Assembly (NCBI RefSeq): GCF_028912405.1
Contig: NZ_JAKELO010000002.1
Coordinates: forward strand, 434,001 to 498,000
From: Methanogenium marinum
GTDB taxonomy: Archaea > Halobacteriota > Methanomicrobia > Methanomicrobiales > Methanomicrobiaceae
Reading direction: 5' to 3'
DNA: 64,000 bases
In this document: piece by piece, positions 45,303-54,060 of the stretch
How positions within the stretch are numbered: position 1 is the first letter of the stretch
Layout of the letters: each line of letters starts with the position of its first letter
Notes under the pieces: model-generated
Told to the model about the DNA's origin: nothing
The model's database searches: none
Seen by the model: only the letters and a program-made list of their open reading frames with translations
Position numbers and translations under genes: made by a program

Positions 45303-45832
45303 TCAAAAAAGCCATACACCACACCCGCTCAGATCAAAAACAGACCAACCGCATCTCTATAGCAGCCATTGCAGCGTTATTGATCATGTCATTTGTGCTC
45401 TCATCCGGGTGCATTACGAAAGGAGACACTTCGCCTGGCGGGACAAAGGTCACAGTCGTTTCTTTCGCCGTCGACAATAGCAGCATATCAGCATCCGACC
45501 CGGAGGCAGAGCGTCTGTTCATTGACGGCCTGACATATAACGCCCAAAACGGCCGGTTCGAAGAAGCAATCGCATGTTTCGATGAAGCAATCGCAATAGA
45601 TCCTGACTTCGCGGAGGCATGGTTTGGAAAGGGCATCAGCAACTACAACCTCCAGCGCTATGATGAAGCACTGACATCTTTTGACGAGGCAATTGCGATA
45701 AATCCAGACTTCAAAGACGCATGGTATTTCAAAGGGACAACACTGACTGACATGGGCAGAGATGATGAAGCAGCATACTATTTTGAACAGGCAGAAAGGT
45801 GCAATACCGAACACTCGTTACCAGAAAAATAA
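45299..45832 (+). CDS. TPR-repeat lipoprotein
   Basis: A 177-residue lipoprotein with a basic head, a hydrophobic helix and lipobox LSSGC (Cys38). Three TPR units follow: LTYNAQNGRFEEAIACFDEAI (outline), AWFGKGISNYNLQRYDEAL and AWYFKGTTLTDMGRDDEAA, at about 80-165. TPR domains bind proteins. It is translationally coupled to the membrane-anchored gene upstream. Confidence 0.8.
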   Translation: MIKKAIHHTRSDQKQTNRISIAAIAALLIMSFVLSSGCITKGDTSPGGTKVTVVSFAVDNSSISASDPEAERLFIDGLTYNAQNGRFEEAIACFDEAIAIDPDFAEAWFGKGISNYNLQRYDEALTSFDEAIAINPDFKDAWYFKGTTLTDMGRDDEAAYYFEQAERCNTEHSLPEK

Positions 45833-45956
45833 TCCCATCATTCATTCTTTTTTGGAAAATGACTGCTTTCAGAGAATTCAAAGAGCGATTACACCGCTGT
45901 ACCGTATAACCCTCATCTGCCGGATAACGAGAAAGAGAAAGAGCAAAAAGTATTTG

Positions 45957-45982
45957 ATGGTGTAATGAATATTAAACACCAT
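45957..45982 (+). promoter_or_regulatory. Inverted repeat, candidate operator of the ArsR-like gene
   Basis: ATGGTGT at 45957-45963 and ACACCAT at 45976-45982 are perfect inverse copies around a 12-base AT-rich spacer. An AAGTATTT box lies at about 45949-45956 just upstream. The right arm runs into the TTG start of the regulator, so autoregulation is likely. Confidence 0.6.
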
Positions 45983-46287
45983 TGAATGGACTTCCTCGTA
46001 CCCTACCGGAAATCGCAGGAATTCTTGGATTCCTTGGCAATGAACAGCGACTGCACATACTTGCGGCAATCTCCCATAAAGAGAAGTTTGCAAGGGAAAT
46101 ATCAGAAGAACTCACCATCTCACGGCCTCTCGTTGTTATCTACCTGAAACAGCTGGAAAAACATGGACTCGTGAAAGGCACTGACCAGAGATGCGACGAA
46201 CCACCATATCACCGACGGTATTACCGGGCACAACCATTCAAATTTACCCTAACCCTGGAGACATTATCACAGGCAGAGCAGGAGTGA
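45982..46287 (+). CDS. ArsR-type winged-helix regulator
   Basis: A 101-residue DNA-binding protein. The HTH is at about 40-75: LHILAAISHKEKFAREIS and SRPLVVIYLKQLEKHGLVK. No metal-binding Cys pair of classical ArsR is present (a single Cys at about 70), so it may sense another signal. The start is TTG at 45982 because the frame upstream has TAA. The next gene follows after five bases, so it probably controls that membrane protein and itself. Confidence 0.75.
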   Translation: MNGLPRTLPEIAGILGFLGNEQRLHILAAISHKEKFAREISEELTISRPLVVIYLKQLEKHGLVKGTDQRCDEPPYHRRYYRAQPFKFTLTLETLSQAEQE

Positions 46288-46292
46288 AAAAA

Positions 46293-46628
46293 ATGGAAAC
46301 CAAACGAATTGAATCATACTATAAGCCAGCATTGGTCGCTGTATTTATCCTCGCCATTGTGGGAATTCTCGGGACATTCTTTGCCATTGATATCACCCCG
46401 CTATTTGGCTCAGTATATATCATACTGCAGTTTGCAATCCTCTCACTGGTCATATATATCATCATCAAAGCAAAGGAATGGGTTGAAAAATACCTGAACG
46501 CCATCACGGAAAAACCAAACGAGATCGCAGACCTCAGGGAGACGGTCACTCAGATGCGGATATCCATTGATGCAATCGGGAAAAAGGTTGACAATATTGA
46601 AAAAATTCTTGAAAATGTTCCGGAATAG
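46293..46628 (+). CDS. Two-helix membrane protein with coiled-coil tail
   Basis: A 111-residue protein. Helices are at about 12-32 and 36-56, then an amphipathic coiled coil (IADLRETVTQMRISIDAIGKK) of about 40 residues. The start ATG 46293 has AGGAG about eight bases upstream in the regulator's end. It lies directly behind the ArsR-like gene and is a likely target. Longer frames that begin in the regulator gene are shadows. Confidence 0.65.
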   Translation: METKRIESYYKPALVAVFILAIVGILGTFFAIDITPLFGSVYIILQFAILSLVIYIIIKAKEWVEKYLNAITEKPNEIADLRETVTQMRISIDAIGKKVDNIEKILENVPE

Positions 46629-46710
46629 GGATGTTTTGTCATCCCGATTCCCAAAAATAATTCCCCGCAGCAGATGAGATTCCATCTGACGGAAAAAACA
46701 GGCGACCTGA

Positions 46711-47940
46711 TCACCGGGCAGGTTTCTCCAAATTCCAGACGCCCGGTTTATACCCATTTTTGGCAGCGTCCCGACAGCGCTTCCCAATTCTGCCCGGATC
46801 CATCGTAAGCACCTCAAGACCGGGCACAATAACCCGGACCACCGGCACACCAATATCCTCACGGGTGATATCCACCACAATACAGCGGTCAAGGCCCGCC
46901 CTCTTCAGTTCATCAAGGACATATTCGATATCCGTGAGAAAATCATCACTCCGGAAGGCACCGATATCCCCATAGACAGACTCCGCATCCTCTGCAAACC
47001 ACATTTTGTTCATCCGTTTGGTGCGATCATATCCCATCACCCGCCGCATATCCGCCCCGTTTGGCTTTGTGCCATCGATAAAAAGCTGGGTGGCACGACT
47101 CTGTGCAACCTCGGTCAGGGCACGGAGCACCGCAATCTCCGGACAGACATGGGTACCTGCTCCCGTACACAGCAGAGTAGGATCCTTCAGTTTTACATCA
47201 TCACAGATGGCCACAATCGTCGGCAGGCGGATGTCACTTGTGATATCACGGACAAGCACCTCAACACCCTCTTCACGGAATGATTCAATGACCTTTAAAC
47301 AGCGTTCATCGGTGATATCCCCGACAACCGGCCCGCCATTCCGTGTAATCTCCGCAAGCGACCATGCATCCCGCTCAATGAGCTCGGCAAGTGCATGAAA
47401 GATTGCCTCTTCAAGGGTGTTTCCGGACGCAATCCCGTTTGTATGCGTCCGCATGAGATTCCCGTGTGACGGATCAAGGGGGTGGAATACCGCATGGGCA
47501 GGCACAAGCACGGGTTCATCCCGGATAATATCATAGGCCCATACCCACGGAATAGTGCCATTCGGATCCACATTATTCGGCAGAATCAGATCCTCCGGGC
47601 AGAGAACTGTATGCTCACCTGACAGTTCACTAAAGGTTCCCACGATCATATCACTGCCATCAGGTTCAGCTGAATACCGTTCAATCGCTTCCATAATGGC
47701 AGATACGCGTGCGGCAACGGGAGTTGCCCCTTTGCCGTTGTGTACGAACTCTTTCCCGTTTATTCCCGGGCGCGTACAGGTAAAGACCGGAATCCCCAGC
47801 CGGTCAACATCAGTGATGTCATTTACCTGGGTTACACCTGTCAGAGGCACCAGTGGATCAACACGTTCAAGCGTTGCTTCCGGTGAAACCGTCCGGTGCG
47901 TCTCCACAGAGTAACCTTTGACACAGGATGATAATTTCAT
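46711..47940 (-). CDS. ycaO: YcaO-type McrA-glycine thioamidation protein
   Basis: A 409-residue YcaO enzyme of the methanogenesis-marker 1 group. YcaO ATP-binding motifs are seen: ARVSAIMEAIERYSAEPD (about 78-95), NGIASGNTLEEAIFHALAELIERDA (in outline, about 175) and ALTEVAQSRATQLF near 285. It ends in a Pro-rich-poor tail GVWNLEKPAR. YcaO with TfuA makes thioglycine in McrA from ATP and a sulfide source. No tfuA is visible in the window. Together with mmp10 this is the second MCR-modification enzyme here. Confidence 0.92.
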   Translation of the reverse strand: MKLSSCVKGYSVETHRTVSPEATLERVDPLVPLTGVTQVNDITDVDRLGIPVFTCTRPGINGKEFVHNGKGATPVAARVSAIMEAIERYSAEPDGSDMIVGTFSELSGEHTVLCPEDLILPNNVDPNGTIPWVWAYDIIRDEPVLVPAHAVFHPLDPSHGNLMRTHTNGIASGNTLEEAIFHALAELIERDAWSLAEITRNGGPVVGDITDERCLKVIESFREEGVEVLVRDITSDIRLPTIVAICDDVKLKDPTLLCTGAGTHVCPEIAVLRALTEVAQSRATQLFIDGTKPNGADMRRVMGYDRTKRMNKMWFAEDAESVYGDIGAFRSDDFLTDIEYVLDELKRAGLDRCIVVDITREDIGVPVVRVIVPGLEVLTMDPGRIGKRCRDAAKNGYKPGVWNLEKPAR

Positions 47941-48064
47941 GAATAGAAAATATTGGACAGGGCCGGATATACACTTTTCTTTCAGAATTCACCCCGCGAG
48001 ATTACCGGATGAGACCATACCTATTTATTCCCAAAAATACTCTCATCGCTCATTGGGATAGACC

Positions 48065-48292
48065 ATGACAGAACAAAAGCAGAATACCATTATCCGCCTC
48101 CCTGTTACCGGAATGATGTGCGATGGCTGTGTCGCAGCAGTAAAAGCCGCCCTTGAATCTGTTCCGGGGGTAAAAAATGCAGATGTCAGCCTCGAAAAGA
48201 AAGAGGCCGCCGTCACCTATGATCCGGCACAGGCAACAACGGACGAAATGAAAACGGCAGTTGAAAACGCCGGATACGGCATAAAAATATAA
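48065..48292 (+). CDS. copZ: Copper chaperone, CopZ-like heavy-metal-associated domain
   Basis: A 75-residue HMA domain with metal-binding GMMCDGC (Cys19 and Cys22) and the typical ALESVPGVKNADVSLEKKEA and ENAGYGIK ends. It would carry Cu(I) to the ATPase CopA encoded next. There is a 90-base gap to the copA frame. TATA-like bases lie in the AT-rich segment before 48040. Confidence 0.92.
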   Translation: MTEQKQNTIIRLPVTGMMCDGCVAAVKAALESVPGVKNADVSLEKKEAAVTYDPAQATTDEMKTAVENAGYGIKI

Positions 48293-48382
48293 ACACCGGT
48301 TAAAACAGGCAATCACTATTCAGGGGGGATATCCATCAGCATAAAAGAACCAGATACCGAAGGGGCAACCACAGTTATCCGG

Positions 48383-50797
48383 GTGACCGGCATGCACTGT
48401 GCGACATGTGTTGCTACGGTTGAAAAAGCACTCCGTGCTGTGAACGGAGTATACGAAGTTTCCGTCAGTCTTGCCACCGAAAAGGCCGTTGTACGATATA
48501 ACCCGGAGACGTGCACCGTCCGGAATCTGGAAGCGGCTGTCACCGGTGCCGGATATGGCGTCCTCCGGGAAACCCTGCAGATTCGTCTCGGCGGCATTCA
48601 CTGCGCCACCTGTGTCGCAACCGTTGAAAAAGCGCTCATGTCCCTTGACGGCGTCTTCTCCGCAGAGGTAAATCTTACAACCAACCGGGCAGTTGTCGGC
48701 TATGATCCGGATACGGTTGAGATAGCACAGATGATAGAGGTCATTGTCGGTGCCGGGTATGAATATCGTGGATTTGTCGGGGATGAAGAGGGAAGTCAGG
48801 AAGAGATACAGCGGTCCCGCGAGATACGAAATCTCCGCAACCGTACGCTCATCGGATTTGCCGTATCAGCATTCCTGATGGTTTTCATGTTCTCCGGGAT
48901 TATGCTGCCCATTCCGATGACATATTTCATGTTCATCGTCTCAACACCCTTTTTCATCTATCTTGCATACCCCATATTCCGGGCGGCATGGGGAGCACTG
49001 AAAAACTCCTCACTGACGATGGATGTGATGTATGCGATGGGTATCGGTGTCGCCTACGGGTCTAGTGTCCTTGGCACATTCGGCATCATCCTCACAAGTG
49101 ATTTTCTCTTTTATGAAACCGCCGTCATGCTCTCGGCATTTCTCACTCTGGGCAGGTATCTCGAGGCACGGGCAAAAGTGAGGACAAACGATGCCATCAA
49201 AAAACTGGTCGAACTTCAGGCAAAAACCGCCATCGTCCTCAGGGGAAAAGAAGAAGTCGAGGTTCCGGTGGAAGAACTCACGATTGGCGATATTATCCTT
49301 GTCAGGCCGGGGGGAAAAATACCCGTTGACGGGGAGATTCTCTCCGGGGAATCATATATCGATGAATCGATGATCAGCGGCGAACCGGTGCCGGTGTATA
49401 AAGAAAAGGGTGCAACCGTAACCGGCGGCACGATTAACACCACCGGTGCCATCACATTTGCCACCACCCATGTCGGAAAAGAGACCTATCTCGCACAGAT
49501 AATCAAACTTGTGGAGACCGCACAGGCCACAAAACCCTCCGTCCAGAAATATGCGGATACTGCGGTCACCTGGTTTATCCCGACGGTCCTCACCATAGCC
49601 ATCACAGCCGCCCTTGTCTGGTACTTCGCACTGGGAGCAACCAGTCTTTTTTCCATCACTGTCCTGATCTCCATTCTTGTCATTGCGTGCCCATGTGCCC
49701 TTGGTCTTGCCACACCGACTGCGATCACCGTTGGTGTCGGAAGAGGCGCTGAACTGGGGATTCTCATCAAAAACAGTGAAGTTCTCGAGGTGTCGCAAAA
49801 AATCACCACCGTCATATTTGACAAGACCGGCACCCTCACACGGGGAATCCCCGTGGTAACAGAAACGGTCCTTTTCAAAAAGAGTGAAGAGGAGTTTCTG
49901 GAAATTGCATCCGGTGTTGAAGCACGGTCAGAACATCCCCTCGCAGCAGCCGTTGTTTCATATGCAAAAGAAAAAGGAATCGTGCCAAAAGAATGCACTG
50001 AATTTGAGGCAGTGAGTGGCAGAGGAGTAAAAGCAGAGGCAGGGGGAGTCCCTGTTCTTATTGGCAACATGGCATTTCTTTCACAACAGGGAATCGGGCT
50101 GATACCTCCGGTTATTGATGCGTTTGAAGCAATTCAGAACCGCGGAGAAACAGCTGTCGGAGTCGCGGCCGGTGGGGCTATTGCAGGCATAATCGGCATA
50201 TCAGACAGTGTCAGGGATACATCTGCGGCAGCTACTGAAGAACTTCACAAAATGGGCCTTACTGTCGGCATGATAACAGGGGACAATGAACGAACTGCAG
50301 CAGCGGTGACAGAGCAGCTGGGGATTGACTTTATGGAAGCAGAAGTGCTGCCAGATAAGAAATCAGGGATAATCCAGACGATGCAGGGCGAAGGAAAAAT
50401 GATTGCATTTGTGGGTGACGGCATCAATGACGCACCCGCGCTAGCGGCAGCAGACATCGGCATCGCTATCGGAAGTGGCACCGACATCGCAATTGAGAGT
50501 GGTGATATCGTCCTCGTCCAGAGCAGTCCTCTTGATGTGGCAGCAGCCATACAGCTGGGACGAAAAGTTATGGGAAGAATACAATTGAACCTTTTTTGGG
50601 CATTTGCCTATAATGCAGCCTTAATTCCGGTTGCTGCAGGCATCCTCTATCCCCTGTATGGCATAACCTTCCGTCCCGAATTTGCAGGGCTTGCGATGGC
50701 ACTCAGTTCGGTGACGGTCATCTCACTCTCCCTTCTTCTTAAAGGATATACCCCTCCTGCAACAGTTAAGAAAGCAAATCAACAAAAAACCCAATAA
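48383..50797 (+). CDS. copA: Copper-exporting P1B-type ATPase CopA
   Basis: An 804-residue (from GTG 48383) P-type ATPase. Two HMA domains (TGMHCATC and GGIHCATC) precede eight membrane helices with the CPC ion site in [14 protein letters not shown], the phosphorylated DKTGTLT (about residue 489), TGDNERTAA and [11 protein letters not shown]. It exports Cu(I) with CopZ. Oddity: an AGGGGGG site at 48322-48328 precedes an open frame that has no ATG, GTG or TTG until 48383, and that GTG would cut off the first beta strand of HMA1. An ATC (48335) or ATA (48341) start may be used. Confidence 0.93.
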   Translation: MTGMHCATCVATVEKALRAVNGVYEVSVSLATEKAVVRYNPETCTVRNLEAAVTGAGYGVLRETLQIRLGGIHCATCVATVEKALMSLDGVFSAEVNLTTNRAVVGYDPDTVEIAQMIEVIVGAGYEYRGFVGDEEGSQEEIQRSREIRNLRNRTLIGFAVSAFLMVFMFSGIMLPIPMTYFMFIVSTPFFIYLAYPIFRAAWGALKNSSLTMDVMYAMGIGVAYGSSVLGTFGIILTSDFLFYETAVMLSAFLTLGRYLEARAKVRTNDAIKKLVELQAKTAIVLRGKEEVEVPVEELTIGDIILVRPGGKIPVDGEILSGESYIDESMISGEPVPVYKEKGATVTGGTINTTGAITFATTHVGKETYLAQIIKLVETAQATKPSVQKYADTAVTWFIPTVLTIAITAALVWYFALGATSLFSITVLISILVIACPCALGLATPTAITVGVGRGAELGILIKNSEVLEVSQKITTVIFDKTGTLTRGIPVVTETVLFKKSEEEFLEIASGVEARSEHPLAAAVVSYAKEKGIVPKECTEFEAVSGRGVKAEAGGVPVLIGNMAFLSQQGIGLIPPVIDAFEAIQNRGETAVGVAAGGAIAGIIGISDSVRDTSAAATEELHKMGLTVGMITGDNERTAAAVTEQLGIDFMEAEVLPDKKSGIIQTMQGEGKMIAFVGDGINDAPALAAADIGIAIGSGTDIAIESGDIVLVQSSPLDVAAAIQLGRKVMGRIQLNLFWAFAYNAALIPVAAGILYPLYGITFRPEFAGLAMALSSVTVISLSLLLKGYTPPATVKKANQQKTQ

Positions 50798-50922
50798 AGG
50801 CTTTTTTTCCAATATCAGGCCCATATACTCAACCAAACAGAAACAATCCCCCTCAAAAAGAAAACCATAATGCTGAAATAACCCTGCCGGACAACTACAA
50901 ATTATCGCAGAGGTGTGATAAC

Positions 50923-51507
50923 GTGGTTGAGAGATTTATTGAAGGGAACCGTGCGTTTATTGAAAACGATTTCCGCAAAGACAATGAGCACTATCAGAAA
51001 CTGGCAACCAGCCAGAGTCCGGAATCCCTCTGGATTGCATGTTCTGATTCACGGGTAAACCCCGAGCGCATTGTCAATGCAAAGATGGGTGACATCTTTG
51101 TGCACCGTAACATCGGCAATATTGTTGCAAAGGACGATCCAAACCTTGGATGTGTCCTTGAATATGCAGTTGGCCACTTAAAGGTGAAATATATCATCAT
51201 ATGTGGTCATTCCGACTGCGGTGCCATGAAAGCCCTTGATGCTGACATGTCAGAGGAGGAATATATCCCCGTGTGGCTGGAAAATGCACAGGAAGTAAAA
51301 GAGACTATCGAAGAAGAACACGGGACTCCTGCAGAGTGTGCTAACCTTGCTGCCCGGAAAAAAGGAATTGAGATGGAAAACATCAAGGTTCAGCTGGAAA
51401 ACCTCAGGTCATATTCACCGGTAAAATGTGCAGAAGATGAAGGCAGAGTTCAGCTCCATGGCCTTTTCTATGATCTTGGAACCGGAAAGCTGGAACAGAT
51501 TGTCTGA
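50923..51507 (+). CDS. Beta-class carbonic anhydrase
   Basis: A 194-residue beta-carbonic anhydrase that interconverts CO2 and bicarbonate. Zinc ligands Cys40 (ACSDSR), His96 and Cys99 (GHSDCG) are present, with the catalytic Asp42-Arg44 pair. The start is GTG 50923 with GAGGTG about seven bases upstream. A T10 run 53 bases after the stop is a likely terminator. Its place before the formate genes may be meaningful because formate oxidation releases CO2. Confidence 0.93.
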   Translation: MVERFIEGNRAFIENDFRKDNEHYQKLATSQSPESLWIACSDSRVNPERIVNAKMGDIFVHRNIGNIVAKDDPNLGCVLEYAVGHLKVKYIIICGHSDCGAMKALDADMSEEEYIPVWLENAQEVKETIEEEHGTPAECANLAARKKGIEMENIKVQLENLRSYSPVKCAEDEGRVQLHGLFYDLGTGKLEQIV

Positions 51508-51559
51508 TTTCCGGTTATTGTATGCAGAAATCGTAAATTGCAGAAATGACATATTTCTC

Positions 51560-51569
51560 TTTTTTTTTT
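51560..51569 (+). terminator. Poly-T terminator after carbonic anhydrase
   Basis: Ten T in a row, 53 bases after the stop codon, in an AT-rich stretch. This is the usual form of archaeal intrinsic termination. Confidence 0.7.
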
Positions 51570-51905
51570 GTTAAAGTTCGATTTTGCCCTTAATATTAAA
51601 ACTGACTATAATTATTTGCTATTTTTCATTAATGTGTGGGCATCATCCTTCCATTTACCATAATTATATGATAAATCCGCGTGAGGTTTCTCATTAGTAA
51701 AACAAATATACTTTATTTGGCTTATTGTTAACACGCCAACATTTACATCATTCTTGGACATTAGAGAGAGATTAGCAAAATCCTCTCTGTTTCAATGGGA
51801 ATTTATCGAAAGTTATTAATATACTCATACAGACGTTAAATCACCTATAAATTATAGGTAGTTGTGTGTTATTTGGTAATTCAAGCCAAATGAGGTGAAA
51901 AAAAA
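51570..51905. other. fdhC upstream region
   Basis: AT-rich and without a gene. It contains a TATA-like TTATTAATATA at 51813-51823 and the palindrome at 51843-51859 close to the expected start of transcription, followed by a leader of about 50-60 bases that ends in GAGGTG at about 51892. Confidence 0.65.
51843..51859 (+). promoter_or_regulatory. Perfect palindrome in the fdhC leader
   Basis: ACCTATAA-A-TTATAGGT, eight-base arms around one base. It lies about 20-25 bases after the TATA box centre, so it covers the likely transcription start. It could be a repressor operator or, in RNA, a hairpin. Confidence 0.6.
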
Positions 51906-52766
51906 ATGGTATTCCATCCCCCAGCAGCAATCATCTCCAAAGTTGGAGATGCAGGTAAAGGCAAATGTGCCCTTCCGGCATGGAACATGCTCCTCCGTGG
52001 TTTCATGGCAGGCGCATACATCGCAATGGGAGCAGCTCTTGCAACCGTTTGTGTAACAGGCACTGCAGCATTCCTCGGAGCAGGTGTCGCAAAATTAGTT
52101 CTCGGTTCAGTGTTCCCCGTTGGACTTATTATCATTGTGATGACCGGTGCAGAACTCTTCACTGGTGACGCAATGTTTGCCCCAATGGCTGCTTTTAAGC
52201 ACAAAGTCAGTTGGGCAGCAGTCCTGAATCTATGGGTATGGGTATACGTCGGTAACCTGATTGGTTCACTTGTATTCGCATATCTGATGTCCGCAGGTCC
52301 CCTCGTCTCGATCTCCGGAAGCACTGCAACCGCAACAGCATTCGGCCTTACCGCAGTAAACATTGCAGCAGGAAAGACCAGCTACATCGGTGGACTTGCA
52401 CTCTGGTCCGCATTCTGTAAAGCTATCTGTTGTAACTGGCTCGTTAACCTTGCAATTCTGCTCGGTATTTGTGCAGATGATGCAATCGGTAAGATTGTCG
52501 GTATCTGGTTCCCGATCATGGCTTTCGTTTCCTCCGGATTCGAGCACTGTGTCGCAAACATGTACTTCATCCCTGCAGGTATCCTTACTATGCCTTCCCT
52601 GACAGCTGACCAGATCGCAGCAGTCGGTCCAAAGCTGGCAAACCTGAACTGGGTCACCATGTGGACAAACAACATCATCATCGTCACTCTCGGCAACATC
52701 GTCGGTGGTATGATCTTTGTTGCTCTTATCTACTGGGTCTCATTCAAGAAAGACATTCAGGCATAA
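51906..52766 (+). CDS. fdhC: Formate transporter FdhC (FNT family)
   Basis: A 286-residue integral membrane protein of the FNT family with six helices. Visible are the channel motifs AGAYIAMGAAL, GAELFTGDAM (about 79-88), the central LWSAFCKAICCNWLVNLAILLG (in outline) with the central-loop region after it, and GFEHCVANMY (about 210-219) with the conserved His. FdhC brings formate into the cell for the FdhAB enzymes. It leads a transcript that continues with a small OB-fold membrane protein gene nine bases downstream. Confidence 0.95.
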   Translation: MVFHPPAAIISKVGDAGKGKCALPAWNMLLRGFMAGAYIAMGAALATVCVTGTAAFLGAGVAKLVLGSVFPVGLIIIVMTGAELFTGDAMFAPMAAFKHKVSWAAVLNLWVWVYVGNLIGSLVFAYLMSAGPLVSISGSTATATAFGLTAVNIAAGKTSYIGGLALWSAFCKAICCNWLVNLAILLGICADDAIGKIVGIWFPIMAFVSSGFEHCVANMYFIPAGILTMPSLTADQIAAVGPKLANLNWVTMWTNNIIIVTLGNIVGGMIFVALIYWVSFKKDIQA

Positions 52767-52775
52767 TTCTAAACA

Positions 52776-53276
52776 ATGAAAATTAAAGGAACAACGGTAA
52801 GGGTTTCAATCATTCAGGTTGGACTCGTAATAGCCCTTACCCTTATTTTACTCGCATACATCTTCCTCTCAGGAGATTATGGGACTCTTCTCTGGGCAGT
52901 TCCGGTTCTTATAATGCTTCTTGTCATTCCAACAGCACTGAACTACATGAGTCAGAGTCAGTATGATGACCTTATTCCCTATTACGAAGAAGAAGCAGAG
53001 TCAGTCAGGATGGCCAACATTCACCCAAATGACATCGGTAAGCTTGTCAGGGTTGAAGGCGTTGTTGAACGTGTACTCTTTAAGTCACTGAACCGTCCTC
53101 AGTATCAAATCGCTGATAAAAGTGGTGTAATGTCTGTGAAGATGTTCACGACACCAAAAGAGGACGTAAAGAAAGATGACATTGTTGTTGTTCTTGGCCA
53201 GGTCATCAAACGATATGTTGTCGTTGGTGATCCAGTGATTAATGCTGTTCTCATTCGCAAGAAGAGTAACAAGTAA
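52776..53276 (+). CDS. Membrane protein with OB-fold-like domain
   Basis: A 166-residue protein. Two hydrophobic helices lie at about 10-32 and 36-55, then a cytosolic or outer OB-fold-like beta domain (GKLVRVEGVVERVLFKS, DIVVVLGQVIKRYVV) at about 85-160. It resembles NfeD- or nucleic-acid-binding-type OB proteins but the family is not certain. It follows fdhC by nine bases, so a role in formate uptake or membrane assembly is inferred. Confidence 0.6.
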   Translation: MKIKGTTVRVSIIQVGLVIALTLILLAYIFLSGDYGTLLWAVPVLIMLLVIPTALNYMSQSQYDDLIPYYEEEAESVRMANIHPNDIGKLVRVEGVVERVLFKSLNRPQYQIADKSGVMSVKMFTTPKEDVKKDDIVVVLGQVIKRYVVVGDPVINAVLIRKKSNK

Positions 53277-53416
53277 ACCCAAACCCGGTTAAGGAACAAT
53301 TTTCTCACATTTTACTTACCAGAGACAAACGAATGTCTGGTAAAACGTAAACCCACTCTTCTTAATACCGAAACGACATATTTCTTCTAAGGAAAAATCA
53401 TATCGGAGATTACTAT

Positions 53417-53830
53417 ATGACAGACAAGACTTCATCATTACCGGAGCTGCCCAAATATGCGTGGGTATCTGTTCCCATCATTGCCTTCGCAGGAATTGCC
53501 ATTAGTATGCTTTCTATTTGGACAGCTAATCCTGGCGTTACCTTTATAGAAATTATCACTGACATAGTACCAAAGGAATCATTCCTGACTTTTGCCGGAA
53601 TATGGGGATGTATAATCAGTTCTTTTATCCTCTGCGGCATTGCCTATCTGAAACCTAAAAAAGATCTGGTATCTCTTTTAGTGCCAATCTTTGCAATTAT
53701 TATCTTCAATCCGTGGAGTGAATTTACTACAGGACCAATCATGCAGATTCTCTTTGCAATTACAATCACGGTTATTGCCGTTCGTCTTGAGAAAAAATAC
53801 AGCGACAAATTACATTTTTCCAACGAATAA
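53417..53830 (+). CDS. Four-helix membrane protein of unknown function
   Basis: A 137-residue protein with hydrophobic helices at about 14-35, 53-75, 82-98 and 103-122. Charged ends face the cytoplasm (LEKKYSDKLHF). It stands between the fdhC pair and fdhA1, in the same direction. No family is recognised. A 210-base gap with its own TATA box follows, so fdhA1 has its own promoter. Confidence 0.6.
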   Translation: MTDKTSSLPELPKYAWVSVPIIAFAGIAISMLSIWTANPGVTFIEIITDIVPKESFLTFAGIWGCIISSFILCGIAYLKPKKDLVSLLVPIFAIIIFNPWSEFTTGPIMQILFAITITVIAVRLEKKYSDKLHFSNE

Positions 53831-54030
53831 TATACCTTTTTTTGGCGACATGGCGCAACATCAGATTAAATACCCATTAGGATCTGCGCTCCTGTATGAC
53901 AAGATGTAACAAAGTAAATACTCTCAGATTAACATGCTGAAAAATCAATTAACAATAAATAACCGCCCATTTCCATAAAAAAGAGCACAAACCCCAAATT
54001 CCACCAATAATCTCCCACATTTTTAATCAC

Positions 54031-54038
54031 ATTTATAT
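54031..54038 (+). promoter_or_regulatory. TATA box of fdhA1
   Basis: ATTTATAT, 40 bases before the ATG at 54078. The predicted start near 54058-54062 gives a short leader with GAGGT at 54066-54070. Confidence 0.6.
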
Positions 54039-54060
54039 GCAGTGGATATAAAAAGCAACA

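Noticed and set aside
47006-47914. Long plus-strand frames opposite ycaO
   Set aside because: They are shadows of the well-supported YcaO gene on the other strand.
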